This document shows positions 17,739 to 25,464 of a stretch of DNA of 37,523 bases, piece by piece; the stretch's first letter is position 1, and each line of letters starts with the position of its first letter. The translations under genes were made by a program, and so were the position numbers. Below the pieces are notes generated by a model. The model did not search any database, had not been told where the DNA came from, and worked only from the letters and a program-made list of their open reading frames with translations. Source of the DNA: Gordonia rhizosphera NBRC 16068 (GTDB taxonomy: Bacteria > Actinomycetota > Actinomycetes > Mycobacteriales > Mycobacteriaceae); assembly GCF_000298195.1 (NCBI RefSeq), contig NZ_BAHC01000193.1, forward strand, positions 1 through 37,523, written 5' to 3'.

Positions 17739-18935
17739 ATGACCCGCCTCGCACAGACGCTCGGTCTGACCGAGATCCAGACCGAGATCGTGGCGAATGT
17801 CCGACAGTTCGTCGACAAGCAGATCATCCCGAACGCGCAGGAACTCGAGCGTTCCGACACCTATCCGACCGAGATCGTCGACGGTATGCGGGAGATGGGC
17901 CTGTTCGGGCTGATGATCCCGGAGGAGTACGGGGGTCTCGGTGAGTCGCTGCTCACCTACGCGCTGTGCGTGGAGGAACTCGCACGCGGCTGGATGAGCG
18001 TATCCGGAGTCATCAACACGCATTTCATCGTCGCCTACATGATCCGTCAGCACGGCACCGACGAGCAGAAGCAGCGATTCCTACCGCGGATGGCCACCGG
18101 CGAGGTGCGGGGTGCATTCTCGATGTCCGAACCCGAGCTGGGCTCGGATGTCGCGGCGATCAAGACCTCCGCGAAGCGTGACGGCGAGAACGGCTACGTC
18201 ATCAACGGTCAGAAGATGTGGCTCACCAACGGTGCCACGTCGACGCTCATCGCGGCATTGGTGCGCACCGAGGAGGGGCAGGAGAAGCCGCACAAGAACC
18301 TGACCACCTTCCTGATCGAGAAGCCGGCGGGCTTCGGTGAGGTGCTCCCGGGGCTGACCATCCCCGGAAAGATCGACAAGATGGGCTACAAAGGCATCGA
18401 CACCACCGAGTTGATCTTCGACGGCTACCGCGCGGCGGGCGACGACATCCTCGGTGGCGCCCCGGGCCGCGGCTTCACGCACATGATGGACGGCATCGAG
18501 GTGGGTCGGGTCAATGTGTCGGCGCGGGCGTGCGGGATCGCACAGCGCGCCTTCGAACTCGCCGCCCGCTACGCCCAGCAGCGCCGGACATTCGGCAAAC
18601 CCATCGCCGAGCATCAGGCGATCGCGTTCAGCCTCGCCGAGATGGCCACCAAGGTCGAGGCCGCGCACCTGATGATGGTCAATGCCGCACGACTCAAGGA
18701 TTCCGGGGAACGCAACGACGTCGCCGCCGGCATGGCCAAGTATCTGTGCAGTGAGTACTGCGCGGAGGTCACCCAGGCCTCCTTCCGTATCCACGGCGGA
18801 TACGGTTACTCCAAGGAATTCGAGATCGAACGGTTGATGCGTGAGGCCCCGTTCCTGCTCATCGGCGAGGGCACCAGCGAGATCCAGAAACAGATCATCA
18901 GCAAGGGGTTGCTCCGCGAGTATCGCGAGAACTGA
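17739..18935 (+). CDS. Acyl-CoA dehydrogenase
   Basis: This is a 398-residue acyl-CoA dehydrogenase. Motifs in order are MIPEEYGGLGES near residue 58, GAFSMSEPELGSD near 125, VINGQKMWLTNGA, RRTFGKPIAEHQAIAF, RIHGGYGYSKEFEIERLMRE and IGEGTSEIQKQ with the catalytic Glu. It resembles the dehydrogenase at 1676-2827 in layout (ELARGWMS, EQKQRFLPRMATGEVR), and the two are probably paralogues. The start at 17739 is fixed by GGGAGAGG five bases upstream. It is cotranscribed with the interrupted dehydrogenase that begins 29 bases after its stop. It catalyses the first step of beta-oxidation; the substrate is unknown. Confidence 0.93.
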   Translation: MTRLAQTLGLTEIQTEIVANVRQFVDKQIIPNAQELERSDTYPTEIVDGMREMGLFGLMIPEEYGGLGESLLTYALCVEELARGWMSVSGVINTHFIVAYMIRQHGTDEQKQRFLPRMATGEVRGAFSMSEPELGSDVAAIKTSAKRDGENGYVINGQKMWLTNGATSTLIAALVRTEEGQEKPHKNLTTFLIEKPAGFGEVLPGLTIPGKIDKMGYKGIDTTELIFDGYRAAGDDILGGAPGRGFTHMMDGIEVGRVNVSARACGIAQRAFELAARYAQQRRTFGKPIAEHQAIAFSLAEMATKVEAAHLMMVNAARLKDSGERNDVAAGMAKYLCSEYCAEVTQASFRIHGGYGYSKEFEIERLMREAPFLLIGEGTSEIQKQIISKGLLREYREN

Positions 18936-18964
18936 CCCGACCAGTCACAGCGAGGGGAATTCAT

Positions 18965-20122
18965 ATGCAGCGCACCGTGTTCACCGAGGATCACGAAACC
19001 TTCCGCAAGACCATCCGCGACTTCATCGCCAAGGAGGTCGTCCCCCAGTATGACGACTGGTGTAAACAGGGCCATCCGCCGCGCGAGTTCTACCACCGGC
19101 TCGGTGAACTCGGGGTCCTGGGCATCGAGGCCCCCGAGGAGTACGGGGGCGGCGGCACAAAGGATTTCACCTATTCGATGGTCATCGCCGAGGAGACGTC
19201 GGCGGCCGGGGTCAGCTTCGGCAGCTATTCGGTGCACACCAACCTGATCCTGCCCTACCTGACCGAATACGCGTCGCAGGAGCAGAAGCAGCGCTGACTA
19301 CCCGGATTCTGTTCCGGCGACATCATGTTCGCCATCGCCATGACCGAACCCGGCACCGGATCGGACCTCGCGAACATCGCCACCACCGCCAAGCTCTCCG
19401 CCGACGGCACCCACTACGTCCTCGATGGCGCGAAGACCTTCATCACCGGTGGTGCGCTCGCCGACCGGGTCCTGGTGGTATGCCGCACGTCGGCCTTCGA
19501 TGCGACGAACCGGCGGGCGGGTCTGTCGATCCTCGTCGTCGACACCACGTCGGAAGGTTTCGCCGTCGGCCGCAAGTTGGACAAGATCGGCCTCAAGGCC
19601 TCCGATACCGCCGAGCTGTCCTTCAGCTCGGTCAGGGTGCCCGTCGAAGACCGCCTCGGCGAGGAGGGTGCCGGCTTCTCCTACCTCACACACAATCTCG
19701 CGCAGGAACGCCTCACCATCGCGATCGGGGCGTCGGCGACCGCCGCCGCGGCGGTACAGCACGCGTTGGCGTACACGAAGGAACGCGATGTCTTCGGCAA
19801 ACCGGTGGCGTCGTTCCAGAACACCAAGTTCGTGCTCGCAGAATGCTCCGCCGATGTCGAGGCCATCCGGCAGTTCGTCGACCGCGCCCTGGAACTGCAC
19901 AATGCCGGCGAGCTCACCGTCCCCGACGCTGCGCGGGTGAAACTGTTCGCCACCGAGACCGCCGGCCGGGTCATCGACAAATGCCTGCAGCTGCACGGTG
20001 GTTACGGCTACGTCCTCGAATACCCCATCGCACGTCTGTACGCCGACACCCGCGTATCGCGGATCTACGGCGGCACGAGCGAGGTGATGAAGACGATCAT
20101 CGCGAAGGACCTCGGGCTCTGA
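18965..20122 (+). pseudogene. Acyl-CoA dehydrogenase interrupted by one in-frame TGA
   Basis: Both halves lie in the same frame and together give a full-length acyl-CoA dehydrogenase of 386 codons including the internal stop. The N-terminal 110 residues run from MQRTVFTEDHETF to EYASQEQKQR, then TGA (19295-19297, codon 111), then LPGFCSGDIMFAIAMTEPGTGSDL with no base lost. Family members read EQKQRWLPG here, so TGG to TGA is the simplest explanation. The rest is intact: DGAKTFITGG, NLAQERLTIAIG (the likely catalytic Glu, as in isovaleryl and long-chain types) and RIYGGTSEVMK. The ATG at 19325 could restart a 265-residue C-terminal part without the N-terminal domain. It is second in an operon. 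Confidence 0.85.
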
Positions 20123-20167
20123 CCGGTAGGGCGCCAAGACCCGCAAAGGGAATTGGGAGACATGCCC

Positions 20168-20173
20168 TAGTCT
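20168..20173 (+). promoter_or_regulatory. -10 box TAGTCT for leaderless nadE
   Basis: TAGTCT ends 7 bases before the GTG at 20180, placing the transcription start on the start codon. The AGGAGG at 20175-20180 overlaps the GTG itself, so it cannot act as a normal ribosome site for it. Confidence 0.45.
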
Positions 20174-20179
20174 CAGGAG

Positions 20180-22195
20180 GTGTCTGTCTACGAGCACGGT
20201 TTTGCGCGGGTGACCGGAGCAGTGCCGGTCGTGTCGATCGTCGACCCCGTCGGCAACGCCGAACGGACGATCGCGCTGCTGCGCGATGCCACCGACGATG
20301 GTGCCGCACTGGTCGTCTTCCCCGAGCTGGGTCTGTGCGGCTACTCGATCGACGACCTGGTGCAGCAGGATGCCGTGCTCGATGCCTGCTTGGCCGGGTT
20401 GGCGATCGTCGTCGAGGCCACCAAGGGTCTGCGGCCGCTCGTGGCGGTCGGGCTGCCGCTGGTGGTCGGCGACGGGCTGTTCAACTGTGCCGCGGTGATC
20501 CGCGACGGGCAGATCCTCGGGGTTGTGCCCAAGTCGTATCTGCCGAACTATCGCGAGTTCTACGAGCAGCGGTACTTCTCCGCCGCCCGCGACGCGACGG
20601 TCACCACGGCCACCGTGCTCGGTGTCGAGGTGCCGTTCGGCCCCGATCTCATCTTCGAGGCCACCGATCTGCCGGGCTTCGCGGTGCACGTGGAGATCTG
20701 CGAGGACGGATGGGTGCCGATCCCGCCGAGCACCTGGGCCTCGCTCGCGGGCGCGACGGTGCTGGTCAACCTCTCCGGCAGTCCGGTCACCGTCGGCAAG
20801 GAGGCCTACCGGCGGTCGCTGTCGACGAGCCACTCCGCGCGATGCGTGGCCGCGCACGTCTATGTGGCGGCCGGATTCGGCGAGTCGACCACCGATCTCG
20901 CGTGGGACGGCGACGCGTTGATCTCCGAGAACGGCACCCTGCTGGCCCGCTCCGACCAGTTCGCGATGACCGACCAAACCATCACCGCCGACATCGACCT
21001 CGACCGGCTCCGCCAGGAACGGATGCGGATGATCAGTCTCCGCGATCAGGCCGGCGACTTCGCCGGTGACCTGAAACCCCTGCGCCGCATTCGGTTCCAG
21101 ATCGGACAAACCGACGACGTCGACGACGAGCTGCGTCGTGAGGTCCCCCGCTTCCCGTTCGTGCCGGCCGGTTCCGCCGACCGTGACGCCCGATGCCGTG
21201 AAGTCGGCAACATCCAGGTTCAAGGCCTCGCCGCGCGGCTGCGCTCCACCGGTATCCGCAAGATCGTCATCGGCGTGTCCGGTGGTCTGGACTCCACGCT
21301 GGCGCTGCTCGTCGCCGTCGACACCTTCGACCGTCTCGGCCTGCCGCGGGAGAACATCCTCGCCTACACCATGCCCGGTTTCGCCACGGGTTCGGCCACG
21401 CTGCGCCGCGCGCACGTGTTGATGGATTCGCTCGGGGTATCCGGCACCGAGCTGGACATCCGGCCGTCGTGTGAGCAGATGCTGGCAGACCTCGGCCATG
21501 CCTATACCGCGGGTGAGAAGCTCTACGACATCACCTTCGAGAACGTCCAGGCCGGCGAACGCACGTCCCATCTGTTCCGCCTCGCCAACCAGCACGGCGC
21601 AATAGTGCTGGGCACCGGTGACCTGTCCGAGCTGGCGCTGGGCTGGTGCACCTACGGTGTCGGCGATCAGATGTCGCACTACAACGTGAACTCGTCGGTG
21701 CCCAAGACCCTGATCCAGCATCTGATCCGGTGGATGATCGCGACCAGTGCCTACTCGCAGGTGACGACCGACGTGCTCGCGGAGATCCTCGATGACGTGA
21801 TCACCCCGGAGCTGGTCCCACCCGGTGAGGACGGAGTGGTGCAGAGCACCGAGGACACCGTGGGACCGTATGAGCTGCACGACTTCTTCCTGTATTACGT
21901 CACCCGCTACGGCTACCGACCGGCCAAGGTCGCCTATCTCGCCTCCCAGGCGTGGGGCGACCGTGAGCACGGCGTGTGGTCGGACATGATCGCCGCGGAA
22001 CGCCGCAACGAGTACGACGCCACCGTCATCGAACACTGGCTCGGGGTGTTCCTGAAGCGGTTCATGACCAACCAGTTCAAGCGCACGGCGATGCCCAACG
22101 GCCCGAAGATCGGTTCGGGTGGTTCCCTCTCGCCGCGCGGCGACTGGCGCTCCCCCAGCGACGCCAGCCCCGCGATCTGGCTCGACGCCCTCTAG
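20180..22195 (+). CDS. nadE: Glutamine-dependent NAD+ synthetase
   Basis: This two-domain enzyme makes NAD+ from deamido-NAD+, ATP and glutamine in the cytoplasm. The 671-residue length is normal for the actinobacterial form. The N-terminal nitrilase-like amidase (about residues 10-280) has its Glu49 (VVFPELGLCGYS), Lys118 (GVVPKSYLPNYREFYE) and Cys174 (VEICEDGW) triad. The C-terminal synthetase has the P-loop GVSGGLDST near residue 370 and GTGDLSELALGWCTYG. GTG 20180 gives the usual YEHGFARV start. It is oriented with the interrupted dehydrogenase but 57 bases behind it and with its own -10 box. It converges on the acyltransferase gene. Confidence 0.96.
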   Translation: MSVYEHGFARVTGAVPVVSIVDPVGNAERTIALLRDATDDGAALVVFPELGLCGYSIDDLVQQDAVLDACLAGLAIVVEATKGLRPLVAVGLPLVVGDGLFNCAAVIRDGQILGVVPKSYLPNYREFYEQRYFSAARDATVTTATVLGVEVPFGPDLIFEATDLPGFAVHVEICEDGWVPIPPSTWASLAGATVLVNLSGSPVTVGKEAYRRSLSTSHSARCVAAHVYVAAGFGESTTDLAWDGDALISENGTLLARSDQFAMTDQTITADIDLDRLRQERMRMISLRDQAGDFAGDLKPLRRIRFQIGQTDDVDDELRREVPRFPFVPAGSADRDARCREVGNIQVQGLAARLRSTGIRKIVIGVSGGLDSTLALLVAVDTFDRLGLPRENILAYTMPGFATGSATLRRAHVLMDSLGVSGTELDIRPSCEQMLADLGHAYTAGEKLYDITFENVQAGERTSHLFRLANQHGAIVLGTGDLSELALGWCTYGVGDQMSHYNVNSSVPKTLIQHLIRWMIATSAYSQVTTDVLAEILDDVITPELVPPGEDGVVQSTEDTVGPYELHDFFLYYVTRYGYRPAKVAYLASQAWGDREHGVWSDMIAAERRNEYDATVIEHWLGVFLKRFMTNQFKRTAMPNGPKIGSGGSLSPRGDWRSPSDASPAIWLDAL

Positions 22196-22229
22196 CCCGA
22201 CCCGGCGCCACTCGCCCGCCCCCGTCGAG

Positions 22230-23630
22230 CTATCCGCAGCGCTCGAGAAGCTGCTTGAGCTGCTCGTCGAAGGCGTGCGCGATCCCCCAGACATCGGGAG
22301 CCTGATCCGTGCAGGCGAGGATGCCGACGTTGAGGTGCCCGTCGGCGGAGAACACGGTGATGTTGAGGCCCAGTCCGTGGAAGATCGGGCCCAACGGATA
22401 CACCGCGGTGACCCGCGCACCCAGGAAGTACAACGGGAAGTCGGGGCCGGCGACGTTGGAGACGGTGACATTGAAGACCGGTGGATGCCTCATCGACAGC
22501 CGTCTGTCGCCGTAGACCTTCATCATCGTCGTCAGCGTGGTGCCCGGCGCGAACTGCGCCCACGCGCGCAGCATGTTCGCGTCGATCTCACTGTGATGCT
22601 CCTTGGACTTGCGGGACAGTTCGGCCGCCTTCTCCAGCCGCTCCACCGGGTCCTCGACATTCGACGGCAGCAGGGTGAACATCCCGGTCACCTTGTTGGT
22701 GCCGCCGGTGACGAGCGAACTCTCGTCGGCACCGTGCACGGACACCGGCACCATCGCGACCAGCGGTTGTGCGGGCAGTTCACCGTGCTCGTCGAGGTAG
22801 GAACGCAGTGCGCCGCCGGTCATGGCCAGCACGACGTCGTTGACCTTCACGCCGAAGCGATTCTTCACCCGTTTGATGTCGTCGAGCGAGAGCTGGGTGA
22901 GCGCGATCGAGCGGTGCGGGGTGATCGGCGCGTTGAACCGGGTCCGCGGTGCCTGGAACGGCGCGGGCATGGCGGTGTCGGACCGGGAGCGTCGGAACCA
23001 GCCGATCGGGATGCCGACGGTGTTGGGGAGCAGCTTGGCCATCGCGATCGGACGCTGGACGAGGTAGTTGAGCGCCCCGGTGACCGCCATCGTGGTGCGC
23101 GACGTCGCGCCGGCGGTCTGCCGGATCTGGCCGGGATCGAGTTCGGGCGACTCCGGTGTGATCGTGCACAACTGGGCCAGCATCTCGGCGCTGGTCACAC
23201 CGTCGACGCCGGCGTGGTGCATGCGCAGCATCGCCGCGACCTTGCCGTCGGCCAGCCCCTCGATGACCCACAGCTCCCACAGCGGCTTGCCGCGGTCGAG
23301 GGTCTGCCCGGCGAGGTGACCGCACAGCTCCGCCAGCTCGACCTCGCCGCCGGGAGCGGGGACCCCGACACGGTGTACGTGGCGCTCGATGTCGAAGTCG
23401 GTGTCCTCGATCCACACCGGGTGGTCGATGTTGAGCATCGAATTGTCCAGCTTGCGACGGAAGGCCGGCATCCCCGCGATCCGGCGTTCGAGTTCATCGC
23501 GGAGCTTGGTGAAGCCGTAACCGCCCGGCATCGTGCCCGGATCGATCTCCATGAGCCCGATGACGTGCATCAACTGCGATCGCGTCTCCAGATACAGAAA
23601 CGACGCATCCAAACCGCTGAGCCGCTGCAT
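22230..23630 (-). CDS. Wax ester synthase/diacylglycerol acyltransferase (WS/DGAT)
   Basis: The 466-residue protein belongs to the bacterial WS/DGAT family, which esterifies acyl-CoA with diacylglycerol or fatty alcohols to make storage triacylglycerol or wax. The catalytic HHxxxDG motif is intact (MHHAGVDGV, His138-His139 and Asp143). The preceding PLWELWVIEG near residue 117 and the later VNDVVLAMTGGALR and NVTVSNVAGPDFPLYF are family signatures. The length matches the usual 450-480. ATG 23630 follows GAGGTGG. It diverges from a SnoaL-like gene, and a KstR-like palindrome lies in the 82-bp gap. Actinobacteria often carry many paralogues, so its specific share of lipid storage is not known. 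Confidence 0.95.
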   Translation of the reverse strand: MQRLSGLDASFLYLETRSQLMHVIGLMEIDPGTMPGGYGFTKLRDELERRIAGMPAFRRKLDNSMLNIDHPVWIEDTDFDIERHVHRVGVPAPGGEVELAELCGHLAGQTLDRGKPLWELWVIEGLADGKVAAMLRMHHAGVDGVTSAEMLAQLCTITPESPELDPGQIRQTAGATSRTTMAVTGALNYLVQRPIAMAKLLPNTVGIPIGWFRRSRSDTAMPAPFQAPRTRFNAPITPHRSIALTQLSLDDIKRVKNRFGVKVNDVVLAMTGGALRSYLDEHGELPAQPLVAMVPVSVHGADESSLVTGGTNKVTGMFTLLPSNVEDPVERLEKAAELSRKSKEHHSEIDANMLRAWAQFAPGTTLTTMMKVYGDRRLSMRHPPVFNVTVSNVAGPDFPLYFLGARVTAVYPLGPIFHGLGLNITVFSADGHLNVGILACTDQAPDVWGIAHAFDEQLKQLLERCG

Positions 23631-23681
23631 GTGATCACCACCTCATTCCCCCGGGACGGATTGCCCCGCCGACCACCAAGA

Positions 23682-23697
23682 CTAGAACAGGTTCCCG
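23682..23697. promoter_or_regulatory. KstR-like palindromic operator candidate
   Basis: CTAGAACAGGTTCCCG has a GAAC-AG-GTTC core with 5' CTA. The mycobacterial KstR operator is usually given as TnnAACnnGTTnnA; only the last base departs from it here (C for A). It sits between the divergent WS/DGAT and SnoaL-like genes, just before the possible -10 box TAGTCT at 23698-23703, a position suited to repression. Confidence 0.45.
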
Positions 23698-23712
23698 TAG
23701 TCTCGACACTCG

Positions 23713-24222
23713 ATGTGCACCTTCACACACGCCGAGCTCGATGCCGCATTCGCCGACTTCCAGACCACCGTCGCCGAGATCTCGATCAGCCGCGACTGGG
23801 ACCGGTTCGCGAACATGTTCACCCCCGACGCCGACTACATCGAACACGCGCTGGGAACGATGTCGGGCCGGGAGGAGATCCGCGGCTGGATCCGTAAGAC
23901 GATGACGACGTTCCCCGGTAGCCATATGACCGGGTTCCCGGCTGTGTGGCACGTCGTCGACGCCCCGACGGCGCGCGTGATCTGCGAGGTCGACAACCCG
24001 ATGCGCGATCCCGGTGACGGATCTCACATCACGGCGACCAACATCACGATCCTCACCTATGGCGGCGACGGCCTGTGGAGCCGCGAGGAAGACGTCTACA
24101 ACCCGTTGGAATTCGGACAGGCCGCGGCGAGGTGGTGTGAGAAAGCGGCAGCACTCGGTACTCTTGACCCCGACGCGGCCCGATGGATGGCAACCACTGG
24201 AGCCGCGTTCGCACGGCGTTGA
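23713..24222 (+). CDS. SnoaL-like/NTF2-fold protein
   Basis: The 169-residue protein fits the NTF2-like SnoaL fold. It has an N-terminal helix pair (AELDAAFADFQTTVAEISIS), RDWDRFANMFTPDADYIEHA, GREEIRGWIRKTM, then beta strands with WHVVDAPTARVICEVDNPM, and EEDVYNP near residue 132. Such proteins act as small isomerases, hydrolases or dehydratases, or bind hydrophobic ligands, and often occur with steroid and lipid catabolism genes. The ATG at 23713 lies about 10 bases after TAGTCT, so the leader would be nearly absent. It is a single gene with a hairpin shortly after its stop. The reaction is unknown; the KstR-like site hints at sterol or lipid metabolism. Confidence 0.8.
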   Translation: MCTFTHAELDAAFADFQTTVAEISISRDWDRFANMFTPDADYIEHALGTMSGREEIRGWIRKTMTTFPGSHMTGFPAVWHVVDAPTARVICEVDNPMRDPGDGSHITATNITILTYGGDGLWSREEDVYNPLEFGQAAARWCEKAAALGTLDPDAARWMATTGAAFARR

Positions 24223-24227
24223 CGCCT

Positions 24228-24257
24228 CCTTTCGTGCAGTGACCGGCAGCACAAAGG
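24228..24257 (+). terminator. Terminator-like hairpin after SnoaL-like gene
   Basis: CCTTTCGTGC (24228-24237) can pair with GCACAAAGG (24249-24257), with one bulged C and an 11-base loop, 5 bases after the stop. No T-run follows, so it is a weak candidate. Confidence 0.35.
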
Positions 24258-24295
24258 GCGGCGTAACGGGGAATCGTCGTGGTTACGATTGCGTA

Positions 24296-24332
24296 GGTAC
24301 GAACTTGGGTCCATACGCCCAGGTGTCGTACC
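24296..24332. promoter_or_regulatory. Inverted repeat upstream of acyl-ACP desaturase
   Basis: GGTACGA (24296-24302) and TCGTACC (24326-24332) are perfect inverted arms. An inner TGGG/CCCA pair (24306-24309 and 24318-24321) extends the symmetry. It lies about 80 bases before the desaturase start and just after a possible -10 box TACGAT (24284-24289), so it could be a repressor operator or a leader hairpin. Confidence 0.5.
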
Positions 24333-24412
24333 CTGGTCCACTGATCACCCCATGCCGTCACGCGCCGGAGTCCGGACAGGCATGACTGCCGACCACTGTT
24401 CGGAGGAACTTT

Positions 24413-25405
24413 ATGGCACGCGAGCTGACCCAACTCGAGCTTCTCAAGGAGCTGGCGCCCGTCGCCGAAGAGAACGTCAATCGCCACCTCAAGATCGCCA
24501 AGGACTGGAATCCGCACGACTACATCCCGTGGGATGAGGGCCGCAACTACGCCGCACTCGGCGGCATCGACTACGACCCCGAGCAGTCACATCTCGACGA
24601 GGTCGCCAAGGCCGCCATGGTCACCAACCTCCTGACCGAGGACAACCTGCCGTCGTATCACCGCGTCATCGCGGACAACTTCTCGATGGATTCGGCCTGG
24701 GGCCACTGGGTCGGCCGGTGGACCGCCGAGGAGAACCGCCACGGCATCGTGATGCGCGACTACCTGGTCGTCACCCGTGGTGTCGATCCCGTGGCGCTCG
24801 AAGAGGCGCGGATGATCCACATGACCAACGGCTACGACCCGATGCTGGCGGCCGCCGGACGTGCCGATGAGCTCGAGGAATACGCCGACGAACTGGGTCT
24901 GCTGCATTCGGTCGCCTACGTGACCTTCCAGGAGCTCGCCACCCGCGTGAGCCACCGCAACACCGGCAAGGCATGCAACGATCCGATCGCCGACAAGATG
25001 CTGCAGCGCATCGCCGCCGACGAGAACCTGCACATGATCTTCTACCGCAACATCTGCGGCGCGGGAATGGACATCTCCCCCGACCAGACACTGCGCGCGG
25101 TGACCGATATCGTCGTCAACTTCCAGATGCCCGGCGCCGGTATGCCGAACTTCCGCCGCAACGGCGTCCTGATGGCCAAGCACGGCATCTACGACCTGCG
25201 TCAGCATCTCGAAGAGGTCATCATGCCGGTCCTGCGCAAGTGGAATGTCTTCGAGCGCGACGACTTCACCGCCGACGGCGAGAAGACCCGCGAGGAGCTC
25301 GCCGCCTTCCTCGAGCAGCTCGAGAAGGACACCATCCGCTTCGAGGAGATGCGCGACCGTTCGCTCGCCCGCGAAGCCAAGAAGCGGGAGCAGCGGGCAT
25401 CCTGA
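24413..25405 (+). CDS. desA: Acyl-[ACP] desaturase, soluble diiron
   Basis: The 330-residue protein is a soluble acyl-ACP desaturase, which puts a cis double bond into an ACP-bound chain using O2 and ferredoxin-type electrons. The diiron ligands are visible: Glu in TEDNLPSYHR near residue 76, EENRH at 106-110, the Glu in TFQELATRVSHRNTG, and DENLH near 205. In mycobacteria the homologues DesA1 and DesA2 act on mycolic acid precursors. ATG 24413 follows GGAGGAA. The gene order (desaturase, dus, LCP, phoU) equals Rv0824c-Rv0821c of M. tuberculosis, which supports the desA1 orthologue. A strong hairpin follows the stop after 25 bases. Confidence 0.93.
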   Translation: MARELTQLELLKELAPVAEENVNRHLKIAKDWNPHDYIPWDEGRNYAALGGIDYDPEQSHLDEVAKAAMVTNLLTEDNLPSYHRVIADNFSMDSAWGHWVGRWTAEENRHGIVMRDYLVVTRGVDPVALEEARMIHMTNGYDPMLAAAGRADELEEYADELGLLHSVAYVTFQELATRVSHRNTGKACNDPIADKMLQRIAADENLHMIFYRNICGAGMDISPDQTLRAVTDIVVNFQMPGAGMPNFRRNGVLMAKHGIYDLRQHLEEVIMPVLRKWNVFERDDFTADGEKTREELAAFLEQLEKDTIRFEEMRDRSLAREAKKREQRAS

Positions 25406-25430
25406 GCACCGTTCTACATCCCAGCGGACC

Positions 25431-25458
25431 GGCGCCCTCAGCTTCATCTGAGGGCGCC
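25431..25458 (+). terminator. Perfect 11-bp hairpin between desaturase and dus
   Basis: GGCGCCCTCAG (25431-25441) and CTGAGGGCGCC (25448-25458) form a perfect 11-bp stem with the 6-base loop CTTCAT, followed by GGTTCGTTG. It looks like an intrinsic terminator for the desaturase gene but lacks a full T-run. The right arm contains GAGGG, the only ribosome-site candidate for the dus start at 25465, so the stem could also limit dus translation. Confidence 0.75.
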
Positions 25459-25464
25459 GGTTCG

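Noticed and set aside
17724..17741. ATG 17724 as start of the acyl-CoA dehydrogenase at 17739
   Set aside because: The GGGAGAGG following it is well placed for ATG 17739, and ATG 17724 itself has no ribosome site.
19295..19297. Selenocysteine codon
   Set aside because: Family members carry Trp, not Cys or Sec, at this position, and no SECIS-like stem follows the TGA.
19298..22471. Open frame of 1057 codons on the minus strand opposite the dehydrogenase remnant and nadE
   Set aside because: It mirrors two clearly recognisable genes on the plus strand, shows low-complexity Arg/Gly/Asp/Val composition and no domain, and is explained by high-GC codon bias, which suppresses stops in the antisense frame.
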